DNA from: Haloarcula hispanica ATCC 33960
GTDB taxonomy: Archaea; Halobacteriota; Halobacteria; Halobacteriales; Haloarculaceae
DNA: 64,000 bases
NCBI RefSeq assembly: GCF_000223905.1
Contig: NC_015944.1
Coordinates: forward strand, 186,001 to 250,000
Direction of reading: 5' to 3'
Shown piece after piece: positions 26,909 to 36,445 of the stretch (its first letter is position 1; every line of letters starts with the position of its first letter). The notes below the pieces were generated by a model. The model was given only the letters and a program-made list of their open reading frames with translations. It had not been told where the DNA came from and searched no databases. A program made the translations under genes and the position numbers.

Positions 26909-28669
26909 TCAGTCGGTACCCGTCGCCGTGTCGTCTCCCGGGTCAGAGATATCTGTCACCATTTCGTCGCCGGCGGTCACGACGTCGACGTCATCCCGTT
27001 CAGAGAGGTCCTGAATCGTTTCTGCGAACTCTTCCGATTCGAGTATCTGGTACTCGTTGTCGAGCCCAAGATACACCGTATAGCACATCAGACACAGGAT
27101 GAACGCGAACGGGAGTCCTGTGGTGATTGCGGCCGTCTGGAGCGCCGTCAGCCCGCCGCCGATGAGCAGGATAGACGCGACAAGGCCCTCGGTAAGGGCC
27201 CAGAATATCCGCTGTGTTCGCGGCACGTCGTGCTTCCCGCCCGAAGTCAGATGGTCGATGACCAGTGACCCGGAGTCAGACGACGTGACGAAGAACGTGA
27301 TGACCAGCAGCGTCGCGATCAGTCCACTGACCACGCCAAGCGGGAACTGCTCCAGCAGGGCGAACATCGCGACGGTCTGGCCGACCTCGTTGTACGTCGC
27401 CAGCGCCTGTCCGTTCCCCAGCAGGGAGTTGAACATCGCGCTGCCGCCGAACACCGAGAGCCAGAGCGTCGAGAACATCGATGGAAGGAACAGCACGCCC
27501 AGTACAAACTCCCGGACGGACCGACCCTTCGAAATGCGCGCGATGAACATCCCGACGAACGGCGACCACGCGATCCACCAGCCCCAGTAGAACACGGTCC
27601 AGGCGGTGGGGGTCCCGTTCGCCGCTTCGTTGAGCGTCCCGGTAAAGAACCCGAGTGCGAGGATGTTGCCGAAGTACGCGCCGAGGCCCTCTGCCCACGT
27701 CCCGAAGATGTACACCGTCGGACCCACGATGACGAGGAACCCGAGTAGTGCGAACATCAGATAGAGATTGAGCGTACTCAGCCGCTTGACGCCGCCGTCG
27801 AGCCCCGCTGCGACCGAGAGGGTCGCGATGAGCGTGATCCCGGCGATGAGCGCGACTTGCGGCCAGGTCCCTGTCGGGACACTCACCGCACCGAGCATGT
27901 CGCCGCCCACGTAGGAGAGCCCCGTGTTGACCTGTGCAACACCGAGTCCCAGTGAGGTTGACAGCCCGAACAGCGTCGCGAACACCGTCACCAGGTCGAT
28001 AATGTGGCCCGGCCAGCCGTAAATCCGCTCGCCGAGCAGGGGCCAGAATATCGACCGGAAGGTGAGCGGGAGCCCGCGGTTGAACGAGAAGAACGCGAGG
28101 CCGAGTCCCACGAGGCCGTACACCGCCCACGGGTGAAAGCCCCAGTGGAAGAACGTCTGCGCCATCGCGGCGGACGCCGCTGCGCCGGTCCCCGCTTCGG
28201 CCCCGAAGAAGCTCGGGGGGTTCTGGAAGTAGTACAGCGGTTCCGAGACGCTGAAGAACATGAGGCCGATACCCATGCCGGCGCTGAACAGCATCGCCAT
28301 CCAGGAGAAGTCGCTGAACTCCTTTTCGGCCTCGACGCCGCCGATTCTGATATTGCCGTACTTGCTGAACGCGAAGTAAAGCAGTGTGATGATGAACACG
28401 TTCACCGCCAGCAGGTAGAACCAGCCGAAAGTGTCCCCGATGGTATTGAACAGCCATGTGTACGCCGAGGCTGCGGTGTCACCGAGCAGTATCGTCACTG
28501 CGATGAACAGCGCAATAATCGCCAGCGCCACCGGGAATACTACTGGATGGATGTCGAATCCAGCCGCCTGAATGTTCGTATCACCGGGTTCGCGGTCGGA
28601 CTCCGGATGGAACAACTCGACCTGAAGCCCGTCAGACATTTCCCCGGTTTGCTCGTCACTGTTTGCCAT
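26909..28669 (-). CDS. BCCT-family betaine/choline/carnitine-type transporter
   Basis: A 586-residue secondary transporter with 12 expected membrane segments. Family signatures are present: AGMGIGLMFFSVSEPLYYF, FFHWGFHPWAVYGLVGL and VFYWGWWIAWSPFVGMFIA. The glycine-rich GMGIG helix matches sodium-coupled betaine carriers such as BetP better than proton-coupled choline carriers, which have Asp there. It should import glycine betaine or a related osmolyte. N- and C-terminal tails are acidic and could sense osmolarity. It stands alone, but its neighbourhood is full of demethylation enzymes, suggesting catabolic as well as osmotic use. Confidence 0.9.
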   Translation of the reverse strand: MANSDEQTGEMSDGLQVELFHPESDREPGDTNIQAAGFDIHPVVFPVALAIIALFIAVTILLGDTAASAYTWLFNTIGDTFGWFYLLAVNVFIITLLYFAFSKYGNIRIGGVEAEKEFSDFSWMAMLFSAGMGIGLMFFSVSEPLYYFQNPPSFFGAEAGTGAAASAAMAQTFFHWGFHPWAVYGLVGLGLAFFSFNRGLPLTFRSIFWPLLGERIYGWPGHIIDLVTVFATLFGLSTSLGLGVAQVNTGLSYVGGDMLGAVSVPTGTWPQVALIAGITLIATLSVAAGLDGGVKRLSTLNLYLMFALLGFLVIVGPTVYIFGTWAEGLGAYFGNILALGFFTGTLNEAANGTPTAWTVFYWGWWIAWSPFVGMFIARISKGRSVREFVLGVLFLPSMFSTLWLSVFGGSAMFNSLLGNGQALATYNEVGQTVAMFALLEQFPLGVVSGLIATLLVITFFVTSSDSGSLVIDHLTSGGKHDVPRTQRIFWALTEGLVASILLIGGGLTALQTAAITTGLPFAFILCLMCYTVYLGLDNEYQILESEEFAETIQDLSERDDVDVVTAGDEMVTDISDPGDDTATGTD

Positions 28670-29083
28670 ACGTTACCCCTCTCGAACGCGGTACTGGTCT
28701 GTGGTGTCTCATTGTCGTAGTCGCGGTCGTCCTCTGTCGTAGTCCGTTGCCACCGTCATGGTAACGACATCCCGGCGTAGCGCGCCTACAGCAGTCGCAT
28801 CCTGTTTGTCTTACTGTACTCGCTCGGGCGGACACGACGTGCCCGCAGGGCTATTGTCGGCGTGTTTTGTGTGCTACACAGTCTCATACTTATGCACTGA
28901 TGCAACTGTAATAAAACTTCACCTTAGACACCAATATATCACGGACTGAAGCACTGTACGGCTGTGACTCGGCAGACATTTCTCCTATCTAGTACATTGA
29001 GGTTTGCTGGCTGTCGACGAGTCTTCGATTGTCTCACCGCTTGATGGGTGCGTATTTATTTCGGACTCCCACTTAGCATCAGT
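28670..29083. other. Intergenic region upstream of the BCCT gene
   Basis: 414 bp with no convincing gene. The right half (28860-29050) is AT-rich and carries the TATA box of the next small gene at 29053. An open frame at 28758-28949 is cysteine-rich, has no acidic bias and is rejected. Confidence 0.45.
29053..29061 (+). promoter_or_regulatory. Putative TATA box of a small membrane protein gene
   Basis: TATTTATTT lies 23-31 bp before ATG 29084 and decides for that start over the in-frame one at 29048, which lies before the box. Confidence 0.55.
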
Positions 29084-29245
29084 ATGGCACGACTTCTGGC
29101 AACAGGGGCAGCCGCGGTGGCAGCACTGCTGATGGGCGTCGGCCTCGTCGGGATGACAGTCGGCGACTTCCGACTCGCAGGATTCAGTTTCCTCAGCGCC
29201 AGCCTGGTGATCTACATACGTGAGACGCGACTGATAGACGCGTAG
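29084..29245 (+). CDS. Small two-span membrane protein
   Basis: A 53-residue protein, nearly all hydrophobic, with two helices (LLATGAAAVAALLMGVGLVG and LAGFSFLSASLVIYI) and a short polar end RETRLIDA. A promoter at the right distance supports it as a gene. No family recognised; it is like the many small conserved haloarchaeal membrane proteins. It converges on the UspA gene with 6 bp between stops. Confidence 0.55.
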   Translation: MARLLATGAAAVAALLMGVGLVGMTVGDFRLAGFSFLSASLVIYIRETRLIDA

Positions 29246-29251
29246 CTGGTG

Positions 29252-29695
29252 TCAAATGTCGTTGACACTCATCCGCTGACTGATGACTGGAATGCTCGAC
29301 GTCCGGACCACTTTATCGGTTGTCCCACCGAGCAGGTTCCCGAGCTTTCCACGGAACGCCGAGCCCAGGACAATCGCGTCCATGTCTTCGTTTTCAGCGA
29401 ACTCGACGATTTCCTCGCTGGGTGCGCCGGTTTTGAAATGCGTCTTGTAATCGACGCCGTGCTCTTGGGCGACGTTCCCGAGATTCGCCAGAACCTCTTC
29501 CCCGTAGTTTCGATACTCCTCGCGCATCTCCTCTTCGTCATCTCTGAGCGCAAGCGCACGCGGCGTGCCCGGCAGGTCAATGACGTACAATGCATGGACT
29601 GTCGCGCCGAGTGCAGCGGCGAGTTCGATGCCGTGTTCTGCCCCTCTCCGGGCCTCATCACTGCCGTCATACGGGACGAGTATGTGGTCGTACAT
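29252..29695 (-). CDS. Universal stress protein (UspA family)
   Basis: A 147-residue UspA-fold protein: MYDHILVPYDGSDEARRGAEHGIELA at the N terminus and the nucleotide-binding loop VLGSAFRGKLGNLLGGTTDKVVRTSSIPV at the C terminus, which fits the G-2x-G-9x-G-S/T ATP-binding pattern only roughly. It is a cytoplasmic stress or nucleotide-sensing protein. ATG 29695 is chosen; upstream codons are not conserved in character. A minus-strand TATA-like CCTATAAC lies at 29731-29738. It is next to ilvA but has its own promoter. Confidence 0.85.
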   Translation of the reverse strand: MYDHILVPYDGSDEARRGAEHGIELAAALGATVHALYVIDLPGTPRALALRDDEEEMREEYRNYGEEVLANLGNVAQEHGVDYKTHFKTGAPSEEIVEFAENEDMDAIVLGSAFRGKLGNLLGGTTDKVVRTSSIPVISQRMSVNDI

Positions 29696-29786
29696 GGTGC
29701 CTGACTCATGTGTAATTCCCCCACACACCTGTTATAGGTTTCCCCGCTCGTGGCGTCGATCCGTCGATCTGAATGCCGATTCCGGC

Positions 29787-31049
29787 TCACAGTGCGCCGT
29801 TTTGGGCCTTCCGTGCGACGTTGTCGACGGGGTAGCCCGCGTCGCGTATCGCCGTAATGATGGTCTGTGCATGCTCGGCACCGCTCGTCTCGACGTTGAA
29901 GACGAGGTACGCCTCCCCGATTTCGAGGTTCTCGACGGACCGCTCGTGGCGAACGTCGTGGATGTTAGCTCCCTGCCGGGCGATGACCCCCGAGATCTCC
30001 TCCATCACACCCGGCTGGTCGTCGATGCGAACCCGAAGCTGAAGGAGCTGCTGGCGCTCCGTGAGCGCGTGGATGAGAACCTCACGCATTTGTGTCATGT
30101 CGAGGTTCCCGCCACAGAGCAGCGGCATCACCGTTTCACCCGACACGTCGAGGCTGTCACTCAGTACGGCAGCCACGGAGGCGGCCCCGGCACCTTCCAC
30201 GACCTGCTTGGCCCGTTCCATCAACAGGAGAATCGCCTGTGCGATATCGGTGTCCGAAACAGTCACGACCTCGTCGACGTTCGCCTCGATGATGTTGAGT
30301 GTCGTCTCCGAGATACCGCCGGTGGCGATGCCGTCAGCGATTGTGTCAACCTCGTCGAGCACGACCGGAATCCCTTTGTCGAGACTTTCGTGGACCGTCT
30401 CCGCGCCGGTCGCCTGAACGCCGACGACGCGCGTCTCGGGCGAGAGGTGCTTGACTGCGGTCGAGACACCGCTGATAAGTCCGCCGCCGCCGATGGGGAC
30501 GATGACTGTGTCGACGTCGGGGCAGTCGTGGTACATTTCCGTACCGAGGGTCCCCTGTCCGGCAATGATGTCCAAATCGTCGTAGGCGTGAACGAACTCG
30601 GCGTCAGTCTCCTCAACGACGGCTTTGGCGTGGGACATCGTCTCCTGAAAGTCGTTGCCGACCAGTTCGACGCTCCCCCCGTAGCCTCTGGTGGCGTCGA
30701 TTTTGGCCTGTGGCGCGTTCTCCGGCATGAAAATCGTCGACTCCGCCCCACATTTCGTCGCGGCGAGGGCGACGCCCTGTGCGTGATTGCCGGCGCTGGC
30801 GGCGACAAACGACTCCACGCCATCGGCGACGTCCTGTGAGATCTTGTTGAACGCGCCTCTAGTCTTGAACGAGCCTGTCCACTGGAGGTGTTCCATCTTC
30901 AGGTGGACCTCGGCGTCGACGAATTCACCGAGAGACGTACTCCGTTCGACTGGCGTCTTCTTGACGACTGTGTCGTCGTCAAGGCGTTCGCGGGCTCGTT
31001 CGATGTCCGCGTATGTGACGGGCAGGGTGTCCGATTCGGTTTGTGTCAT
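29787..31049 (-). CDS. ilvA: Threonine/serine ammonia-lyase with ACT domain
   Basis: A 420-residue PLP enzyme. The PLP lysine is in GSFKTRGAF (Lys62), followed by SAGNHAQGVALAA and the phosphate-binding glycine loop PIGGGGLISG. A C-terminal ACT domain (about 330-405, LRVRIDDQPGVMEEISGVI) suggests allosteric control by an amino acid. It deaminates threonine to 2-oxobutyrate and often serine to pyruvate. The single ACT domain and length fit the catabolic-type family more than the two-ACT biosynthetic form. Beside C1/glycine enzymes, serine could be the relevant substrate; that is inference. Confidence 0.9.
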   Translation of the reverse strand: MTQTESDTLPVTYADIERARERLDDDTVVKKTPVERSTSLGEFVDAEVHLKMEHLQWTGSFKTRGAFNKISQDVADGVESFVAASAGNHAQGVALAATKCGAESTIFMPENAPQAKIDATRGYGGSVELVGNDFQETMSHAKAVVEETDAEFVHAYDDLDIIAGQGTLGTEMYHDCPDVDTVIVPIGGGGLISGVSTAVKHLSPETRVVGVQATGAETVHESLDKGIPVVLDEVDTIADGIATGGISETTLNIIEANVDEVVTVSDTDIAQAILLLMERAKQVVEGAGAASVAAVLSDSLDVSGETVMPLLCGGNLDMTQMREVLIHALTERQQLLQLRVRIDDQPGVMEEISGVIARQGANIHDVRHERSVENLEIGEAYLVFNVETSGAEHAQTIITAIRDAGYPVDNVARKAQNGAL

Positions 31050-31105
31050 GTGTTCGTATCGTCGTGGGCCTTATGTCAAAGTTGGTGGGTCGGTGCGCTG
31101 GCCTG

Positions 31106-33658
31106 TCATCTGGTGATGCGCTCCCGAGCCGGATCGAACAGCGGCTCGTCCCGCACCGTCGCGTCGTAGGTCTCACCCTCACACTGGATCTGGACTGATG
31201 TGCCGGCCTCGGCGTATTCGGTCGGAACGTACGTGTACGCGATTGATTCGTCAATGCTGTAGCCGTAGTTTCCGGCTTGCACGTAGCCGATGGCCTCGCC
31301 GTCTTTCAGCACCGGCCGCCCACTCAGCATGATGTCCGTCGAGTCGTCGAGCGTGACCGGCGTGATTTTGCTGTCGATACCTGCCTTGCGTGCGGCCTCC
31401 AGAGCTTCTTTGCCGATGAAGTCTGTGTCCATGTCGACAGCGAAGGGGAGTCCAGCTTCGAAGGGGTTCGAGTCCGTGTCGATGTCCGTCCCCCAGAGGC
31501 GGTAGCCTTTCTCTAACCGCATTGAACTGAGTGCACCGCCGCCCATCGGCCGGACACCGAGGTCCTCTCCGGCGTCCTGCAGCGTCTCCCAGAGCCGCTG
31601 GCCGTATTCCGTGGGTACCCACAGCTCCCAGCCGAGTTCACCCACGTACGAGACCCGGAGCGCGATGACCGGCACGTCGTCGACGTACATCTGCTTGGCG
31701 CTGAAGTACGGGAACCCTTCGTTGGTCACGTCCGTGTCGGTACACCGCTGGAGGAGGAGCCGCGAATTCGGCCCCCAGAGGCCGATTGTGGATTTCGCGC
31801 CTTCCTCGACGTGGACCGACACCGTCTCGGGGGCCTCGTCTTCCAGGTGACCGCCGTGGATGCCGGGGGAGTTCCCGCCGCCGGTCGTCACCATGAACTC
31901 CTCGTCGTCGAGTTTGACGACCGTGATGTCCGCGAGAATGCCACCGCCCTCGTTCAACAGCAGCGAGTAGCGGACCTGCCCGACGTCGAGATCCATGTCG
32001 TTGCTACAGACCCGCTGGAGGAACGCCTGGCTCCCCTCGCCTTCGACCATGATCGAGCTGAACGTCGTCATGTCGAACATCGACACCTTGTCGCGGGTGT
32101 GGAGATGCTCGGCGGCCTCGATTTTCGAACGGTTGATGCCCTGCCAACCGTCCTGGGCGGGAATCCGGTCGTCGTACTTCTCGACCAAGTCGGCGTTCGA
32201 CTCGTACCACTGTGGCGTCTCCCAGCCGCCGCTCTGGTAGAACTCCGCGCCGAGTTCCTTTTGCTGGTGGTAGAACGGACTCGTCCGGAGCCCCCGGTGG
32301 TCGTCGGGCTGCCACCGCGGCTCGACGATACTATACACCTGCTCGTACCGCTTGGCCCCGCGGTCCACGAAGTAGTCCTTCTCGCCCGCGTGCGGTTCGA
32401 ACCGTCGGACGTGAATGCCGCCGGTGTCGACCGGGCCGGACGGCAGTCTGGGAACGCCGTTTTCCATCCACTCGGCAAGGATGCGGCCGTAGCCCCCGGA
32501 GTGGGTCCACCAGATAGCCAGTCCGGTCCAGAGGCCGTCGACCTGCGCCGTCTCGCCGACGGCCGGCATCCCGTCGGGCGTGAATACGAAGATACCGTTC
32601 TCGGTGGCCTCGTATTCCACGTCCTGTGTCGCCGGCAGCAGTTCGTCGAAGGCCTGCTTGGCGGATTTGTCCCGACCGCGGTGGGTCGGCGTCTCCCAGT
32701 GCTCCTTCGTGAACCCTCTGACTGACGCCTGGTGCTCCTCGGAGTTCTTCCCCATCGCCTCGGGGTCGACCGAAAGCGTCTCGTGGTTGTACGAGCCCAT
32801 CCCGAGCGCGTCGCCGTGGGTCCGGAAGTACAGCGAGTGGTCCTGGTCGCGGCCGACTGGCTGGTGTGGCCCTTCGCTCATGTACTCAGCGATAGAGCGG
32901 TCGCCCGGCACGTCCAGCCCGGTCGTGTTGTCGCCGACCGAGGATTCGGCGTCGGCGAGTTCGTCCATCGGTTCGGTGACGACGTACTGGTGCTCCACTG
33001 GCGCAATCGGGAGGTCGAGCCCGGCCAGCTGGCCGGTCTGGTAGCCCCAGTTGTTCGTCGCGATGACCGCTCGCTCGCAGTCGATGCGGCCCTGATCGGT
33101 CTCGACCGCGTTGATTTCACCCCCCGAAACATCCAGATCCGTGACCTCCGTGTTCCCGTAGAACGACGCCGAAGAGTTTTCCATATACCACTGGAGCGCG
33201 CCGATGCCGTCGACGCGTCCATCAGTCGGCGAGTAGTAGCCACCGAGGATTTCGTCCTCGTCGACCATCGGAAGGTGCTCGGTGACTTCCTCGGGCGAGA
33301 GCAACTGCGGTTCCGGCAGCCCATAGGAAGTCGCCCACTCGACGCGCCGACGGAGGAAGTCCATGCGCTCCTCGCTCCGGGCCACTTCGATGCCACCGAC
33401 CTCGTCGTAGACGTCGGCATCAGAGAGGAGCCGACTGGTGTAGTAGGCTGTCTTCGTCTGTATCTTCGACGGCGACGTCTGGAACATGATGCCGGGTGCG
33501 TGGACTGACGACCCGCCAGTGACGGGCAGCGGCCCCTGATCGATGACTGCGACGTCTTCCGCGCCGAGTTCCGTCAGGTGATACGCGACGCTACACCCAA
33601 CGGCCCCGGCACCGATAACAACAGTATCCGCCCGAGACGGGGGAGTCTCTGTGCTCAT
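31106..33658 (-). CDS. FAD-dependent oxidoreductase / GcvT fusion (dimethylglycine or sarcosine dehydrogenase type), copy 2
   Basis: An 850-residue protein with the same order as copy 1: DAO-type FAD domain (VVIGAGAVGCSVAYHL) with GGSSVHAPGIMFQ, where His53 is the likely covalent FAD anchor, a linker domain, then a GcvT domain (LLNEGGGILADITVVKL, RVSYVGELGWELW, RLEKGYRLWGTDIDTDSNP) and C-terminal barrel. It should oxidise an N-methyl glycine derivative and make methylene-THF. It is much closer to copy 3 than to copy 1. It lies 56 bp downstream of the ilvA start, so the two read in the same direction, and has its own TATA box. Confidence 0.9.
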   Translation of the reverse strand: MSTETPPSRADTVVIGAGAVGCSVAYHLTELGAEDVAVIDQGPLPVTGGSSVHAPGIMFQTSPSKIQTKTAYYTSRLLSDADVYDEVGGIEVARSEERMDFLRRRVEWATSYGLPEPQLLSPEEVTEHLPMVDEDEILGGYYSPTDGRVDGIGALQWYMENSSASFYGNTEVTDLDVSGGEINAVETDQGRIDCERAVIATNNWGYQTGQLAGLDLPIAPVEHQYVVTEPMDELADAESSVGDNTTGLDVPGDRSIAEYMSEGPHQPVGRDQDHSLYFRTHGDALGMGSYNHETLSVDPEAMGKNSEEHQASVRGFTKEHWETPTHRGRDKSAKQAFDELLPATQDVEYEATENGIFVFTPDGMPAVGETAQVDGLWTGLAIWWTHSGGYGRILAEWMENGVPRLPSGPVDTGGIHVRRFEPHAGEKDYFVDRGAKRYEQVYSIVEPRWQPDDHRGLRTSPFYHQQKELGAEFYQSGGWETPQWYESNADLVEKYDDRIPAQDGWQGINRSKIEAAEHLHTRDKVSMFDMTTFSSIMVEGEGSQAFLQRVCSNDMDLDVGQVRYSLLLNEGGGILADITVVKLDDEEFMVTTGGGNSPGIHGGHLEDEAPETVSVHVEEGAKSTIGLWGPNSRLLLQRCTDTDVTNEGFPYFSAKQMYVDDVPVIALRVSYVGELGWELWVPTEYGQRLWETLQDAGEDLGVRPMGGGALSSMRLEKGYRLWGTDIDTDSNPFEAGLPFAVDMDTDFIGKEALEAARKAGIDSKITPVTLDDSTDIMLSGRPVLKDGEAIGYVQAGNYGYSIDESIAYTYVPTEYAEAGTSVQIQCEGETYDATVRDEPLFDPARERITR

Positions 33659-33690
33659 GTATCTCGTTTGTGACTGTCTCTGTCATATTC

Positions 33691-33698
33691 TTAAATAC
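33691..33698 (-). promoter_or_regulatory. Putative TATA box of fusion copy 2
   Basis: Minus strand GTATTTAA, 33-40 bp before ATG 33658. It shows copy 2 can be transcribed separately from copy 3 upstream. Confidence 0.5.
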
Positions 33699-33874
33699 AC
33701 CGGTGGCCGGAACCCACGCAAAAAGAGAACGTCGGGTAGAGGAGTCACAGAGAGGTATTTCGACCAGTGTCGAGCCGTCGGGTATCAGTAGGTAGCGAGA
33801 AGAAACCGCAGTGCGGGACTGAACCACAGCGTGTTACAATCCCGATAGAACCAGCGGCTGGTCACAGACCGCTC

Positions 33875-36445
33875 TCAGACGAGCGGTTCCTCGCGGACGG
33901 TTGCGTCGTACCGCTCACCCTCGTAGAGGATTTCGACGCTAGTTCCGGGTTCGGCGTACTCGGGCGGCAGGTACGTGTAGGCGACGCAAGCGCCTTCGGT
34001 GTAGCCGTACTCGGCGCTGTGGAGGTAGCCGATAGTCTCGTCGCCGTCGAGGACTGGCTTGTTGTCCAGCACGACGGCATCCTCGTCGTCGAGCGTCAGG
34101 CACGCGACCTTGTGGTCGATGTTGTCGCCGTCGGCGGCCGCGGCGACGGCCTCCTTGCCGATGAAGTCGGTTTCGAGGTCGACGGCCCACCCGAGGCCGG
34201 CCTCGTACGGGTTGTGCTCCGTGTGGAGGTCCTTCCCCCAGAGGCGGAAGCCTTTCTCGATACGGAGGGAGTTCAGCGCGCCGTTGCCATAGGGCCGGAT
34301 ACCGTACTCCTCGCCGGCCTCCATGATGTGCTCCCAGAGGCGCTCGCCGTACTCCGAGGGCGTGTAGAACTCCCAGCCGAGTTCGCCCGCGTAGGAGACG
34401 CGGAGCGCGGTGACGGGAATGTTCTTCACGAAGAACTGCTGGCTCGTGAAGAACGGGAAGGCGTCGTCGGAGAGGTCGACGTCGGTGATCTTCGAGAGGA
34501 CCTTCCGGGCGTTCGGGCCGGTACAGACCATCGCCGCCAGGCTGGAGGTCACGTCGTTGACGACCACGTCGTCGGGGGACTGCTCGCGCACCCACGCGAC
34601 ATGGTTGTTCCCGACTTCGCGGCCGGTCGTCAACAGGAGGTAGCGGTCCTCGTCGGTTCGCGTGACCGTGATGTCCGCTCGTACGCCGCCGGCCTCGTTA
34701 CACATCAGCGTGTACTTCACGTCGCCCACATCGATATCCATGTCATTCGTACAGAGGTACTGGACGAACTCGCCGGCGTCGCCCCCGATGACCTCCATCT
34801 TGTTGAAGGATGTCATGTCGTGGAGGCCGACGTTCTCCCGGACGTTCAGCGCCTCAGCGCCTTCGATGGGGGACCAGTACTTCGCTTCCCAGCCCTCGCG
34901 GTCGGGGATCTGGTCACCGTACTCCGCCAGCAGGTCGGCATTTGAGTCGAACCAGTGGGGTTCCTCCCAGCCGGCCTCGGCCCACAGTTCGGCGTCGTAC
35001 TTCTTGTGGGTGTGGTACATCGGAGTCCGACGGATGTCCCGCTGTTTGTCGGTCCAGACCCACTTGGGGTGCATGATGTTGTAGACGATGCGGTACTCCT
35101 CGCCGCCGATGTCCCGGGCGAAGTCCCAACTACCCTCGTGCTCGTCGAAGCGGTTCACGTCGCAGTGGGCGAGGTCGATGGGTCCTTCCGGCAGTCGTGG
35201 TACGCCGTGTTCCATCCACTCGGCGAGCGCTTTGCCGGCACCGCCGGCGTGGGTGACCCAGATGGCCGCCGCCGTCCAGAGGCCGTCGTACTCCTGGACG
35301 GGCCCCATCACGGGGAGTCCGTTGGGCGACTCCGCGAACATGCCGTTGTACTTGTGTTCGAGTTCCTTGCCGGCCGTCGCGGGCAACAGCTCGTCGCTGG
35401 CCTGTCGCGGGGCCTTGTCCGGCCGGTCCGGATGTGTCGCGTTGTCCATGTGGTAGTCCGTGAACTCGTGGACCGAGCCCTGCTCGCCGTCGGGGTCGTT
35501 GCCGCCGAGGTCCTGTGGATCGGGCACGATTGGCTCGTGGTTGTACGAGCCGATACCGTAGGAGTCCCCGTGGTTCCGGTAGTACATCGCGTTGTCCTGG
35601 TCGCGGAGAATCGGCCGGTCCGGACCCACGAGGAGCCGTTTTGCCTTCTCCCCGGAGACGTTCTCGTAGTTCTCGAACAGCGGGTGGTCCGTGATGTCGA
35701 CCGCGCTGTCGGCCAGTTCGTCGAGGGACTCCGTCATCGTGTACTGGTGTTCGACCGGCGTCACTGGCAGGTGCACGTCGAGTTTCTCGCCGAGTTGACG
35801 GGCCCAGATGTTCGTCGCGACGACGACCTCGTTACACTCGATACTACCGTTCTCCGTGACGACGGCCTGGACCTCGCCGTCCGCTGTTTCGACGTCCTCG
35901 GTGCGCGTGTGCGGCACGAACTTCGCGCCCCCGTCCATCGCTTCCCTGGCCAGTGCGTCACACGCGACGACGCCCGAGACCTGCCCGTCCGTCGGGGAGT
36001 AGTAGCCGCCCTTGATCTGGTCGGCGTCGACCAGCGGGAGGTGCTCGGTGACTTCTTCGGGCGAGAGCAACTGCGGGTCCTCGATGCCCCAGGCCTTGGC
36101 GTATTCGACGCGACGCTGGAGGAAGTCCATGCGTTCCTCGCTGCGCGCGACTTCGATGCCGCCTGTTTCGTTGTAGGCCTGCTGCCCATCCGCGCCCTCG
36201 AGGTCCGAGTACAGCCGACGGCTGTAGTCCGCAAACTGGCTGAGGACTTTCGGCTCCGCGGTCTGGAACATGATTCCGGGAGCGTGGGTGGATGATCCAC
36301 CAGTGGTTGGCATCGGCCCCTGGTCGACTACGACCACGTCCTCACGGCCGAGCGCTGTCAGCTGGTAGGCGATGTTGCAGCCGACGATTCCGGCACCGAC
36401 GATGACGGTATCGGCCTGGGTCGGCAGGCTATCGGTAGGCTCCAT
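33875..36445 (-). CDS. FAD-dependent oxidoreductase / GcvT fusion (dimethylglycine or sarcosine dehydrogenase type), copy 3
   Basis: An 856-residue protein: FAD domain (VIVGAGIVGCNIAYQL) with GGSSTHAPGIMFQ (His54 as likely covalent FAD site), linker domain, GcvT domain (MCNEAGGVRADITVTRT, RVSYAGELGWEFY, RIEKGFRLWGKDLHTEHNP) and C-terminal barrel. Expected role as for copy 2; different residues in the substrate half (for example ALAREAMDGGAKFVPHTRT) suggest a different methylated amine. It reads in the same direction as copy 2 with a 216-bp gap. Electrons probably go to the ETF encoded near 18 kb. Confidence 0.9.
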   Translation of the reverse strand: MEPTDSLPTQADTVIVGAGIVGCNIAYQLTALGREDVVVVDQGPMPTTGGSSTHAPGIMFQTAEPKVLSQFADYSRRLYSDLEGADGQQAYNETGGIEVARSEERMDFLQRRVEYAKAWGIEDPQLLSPEEVTEHLPLVDADQIKGGYYSPTDGQVSGVVACDALAREAMDGGAKFVPHTRTEDVETADGEVQAVVTENGSIECNEVVVATNIWARQLGEKLDVHLPVTPVEHQYTMTESLDELADSAVDITDHPLFENYENVSGEKAKRLLVGPDRPILRDQDNAMYYRNHGDSYGIGSYNHEPIVPDPQDLGGNDPDGEQGSVHEFTDYHMDNATHPDRPDKAPRQASDELLPATAGKELEHKYNGMFAESPNGLPVMGPVQEYDGLWTAAAIWVTHAGGAGKALAEWMEHGVPRLPEGPIDLAHCDVNRFDEHEGSWDFARDIGGEEYRIVYNIMHPKWVWTDKQRDIRRTPMYHTHKKYDAELWAEAGWEEPHWFDSNADLLAEYGDQIPDREGWEAKYWSPIEGAEALNVRENVGLHDMTSFNKMEVIGGDAGEFVQYLCTNDMDIDVGDVKYTLMCNEAGGVRADITVTRTDEDRYLLLTTGREVGNNHVAWVREQSPDDVVVNDVTSSLAAMVCTGPNARKVLSKITDVDLSDDAFPFFTSQQFFVKNIPVTALRVSYAGELGWEFYTPSEYGERLWEHIMEAGEEYGIRPYGNGALNSLRIEKGFRLWGKDLHTEHNPYEAGLGWAVDLETDFIGKEAVAAAADGDNIDHKVACLTLDDEDAVVLDNKPVLDGDETIGYLHSAEYGYTEGACVAYTYLPPEYAEPGTSVEILYEGERYDATVREEPLV

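Noticed and set aside
27276-28457. 393-codon frame overlapping the BCCT gene
   Set aside because: Same strand, other frame; the BCCT protein has all family motifs and this one has none.
28758-28949. 63-codon frame upstream of the BCCT gene
   Set aside because: Cys/Tyr/Ser-rich, no acidic bias, and without a promoter; probably chance.
34955-36295. 446-codon frame opposite FAD/GcvT copy 3
   Set aside because: Antisense shadow; the sense protein is well conserved.
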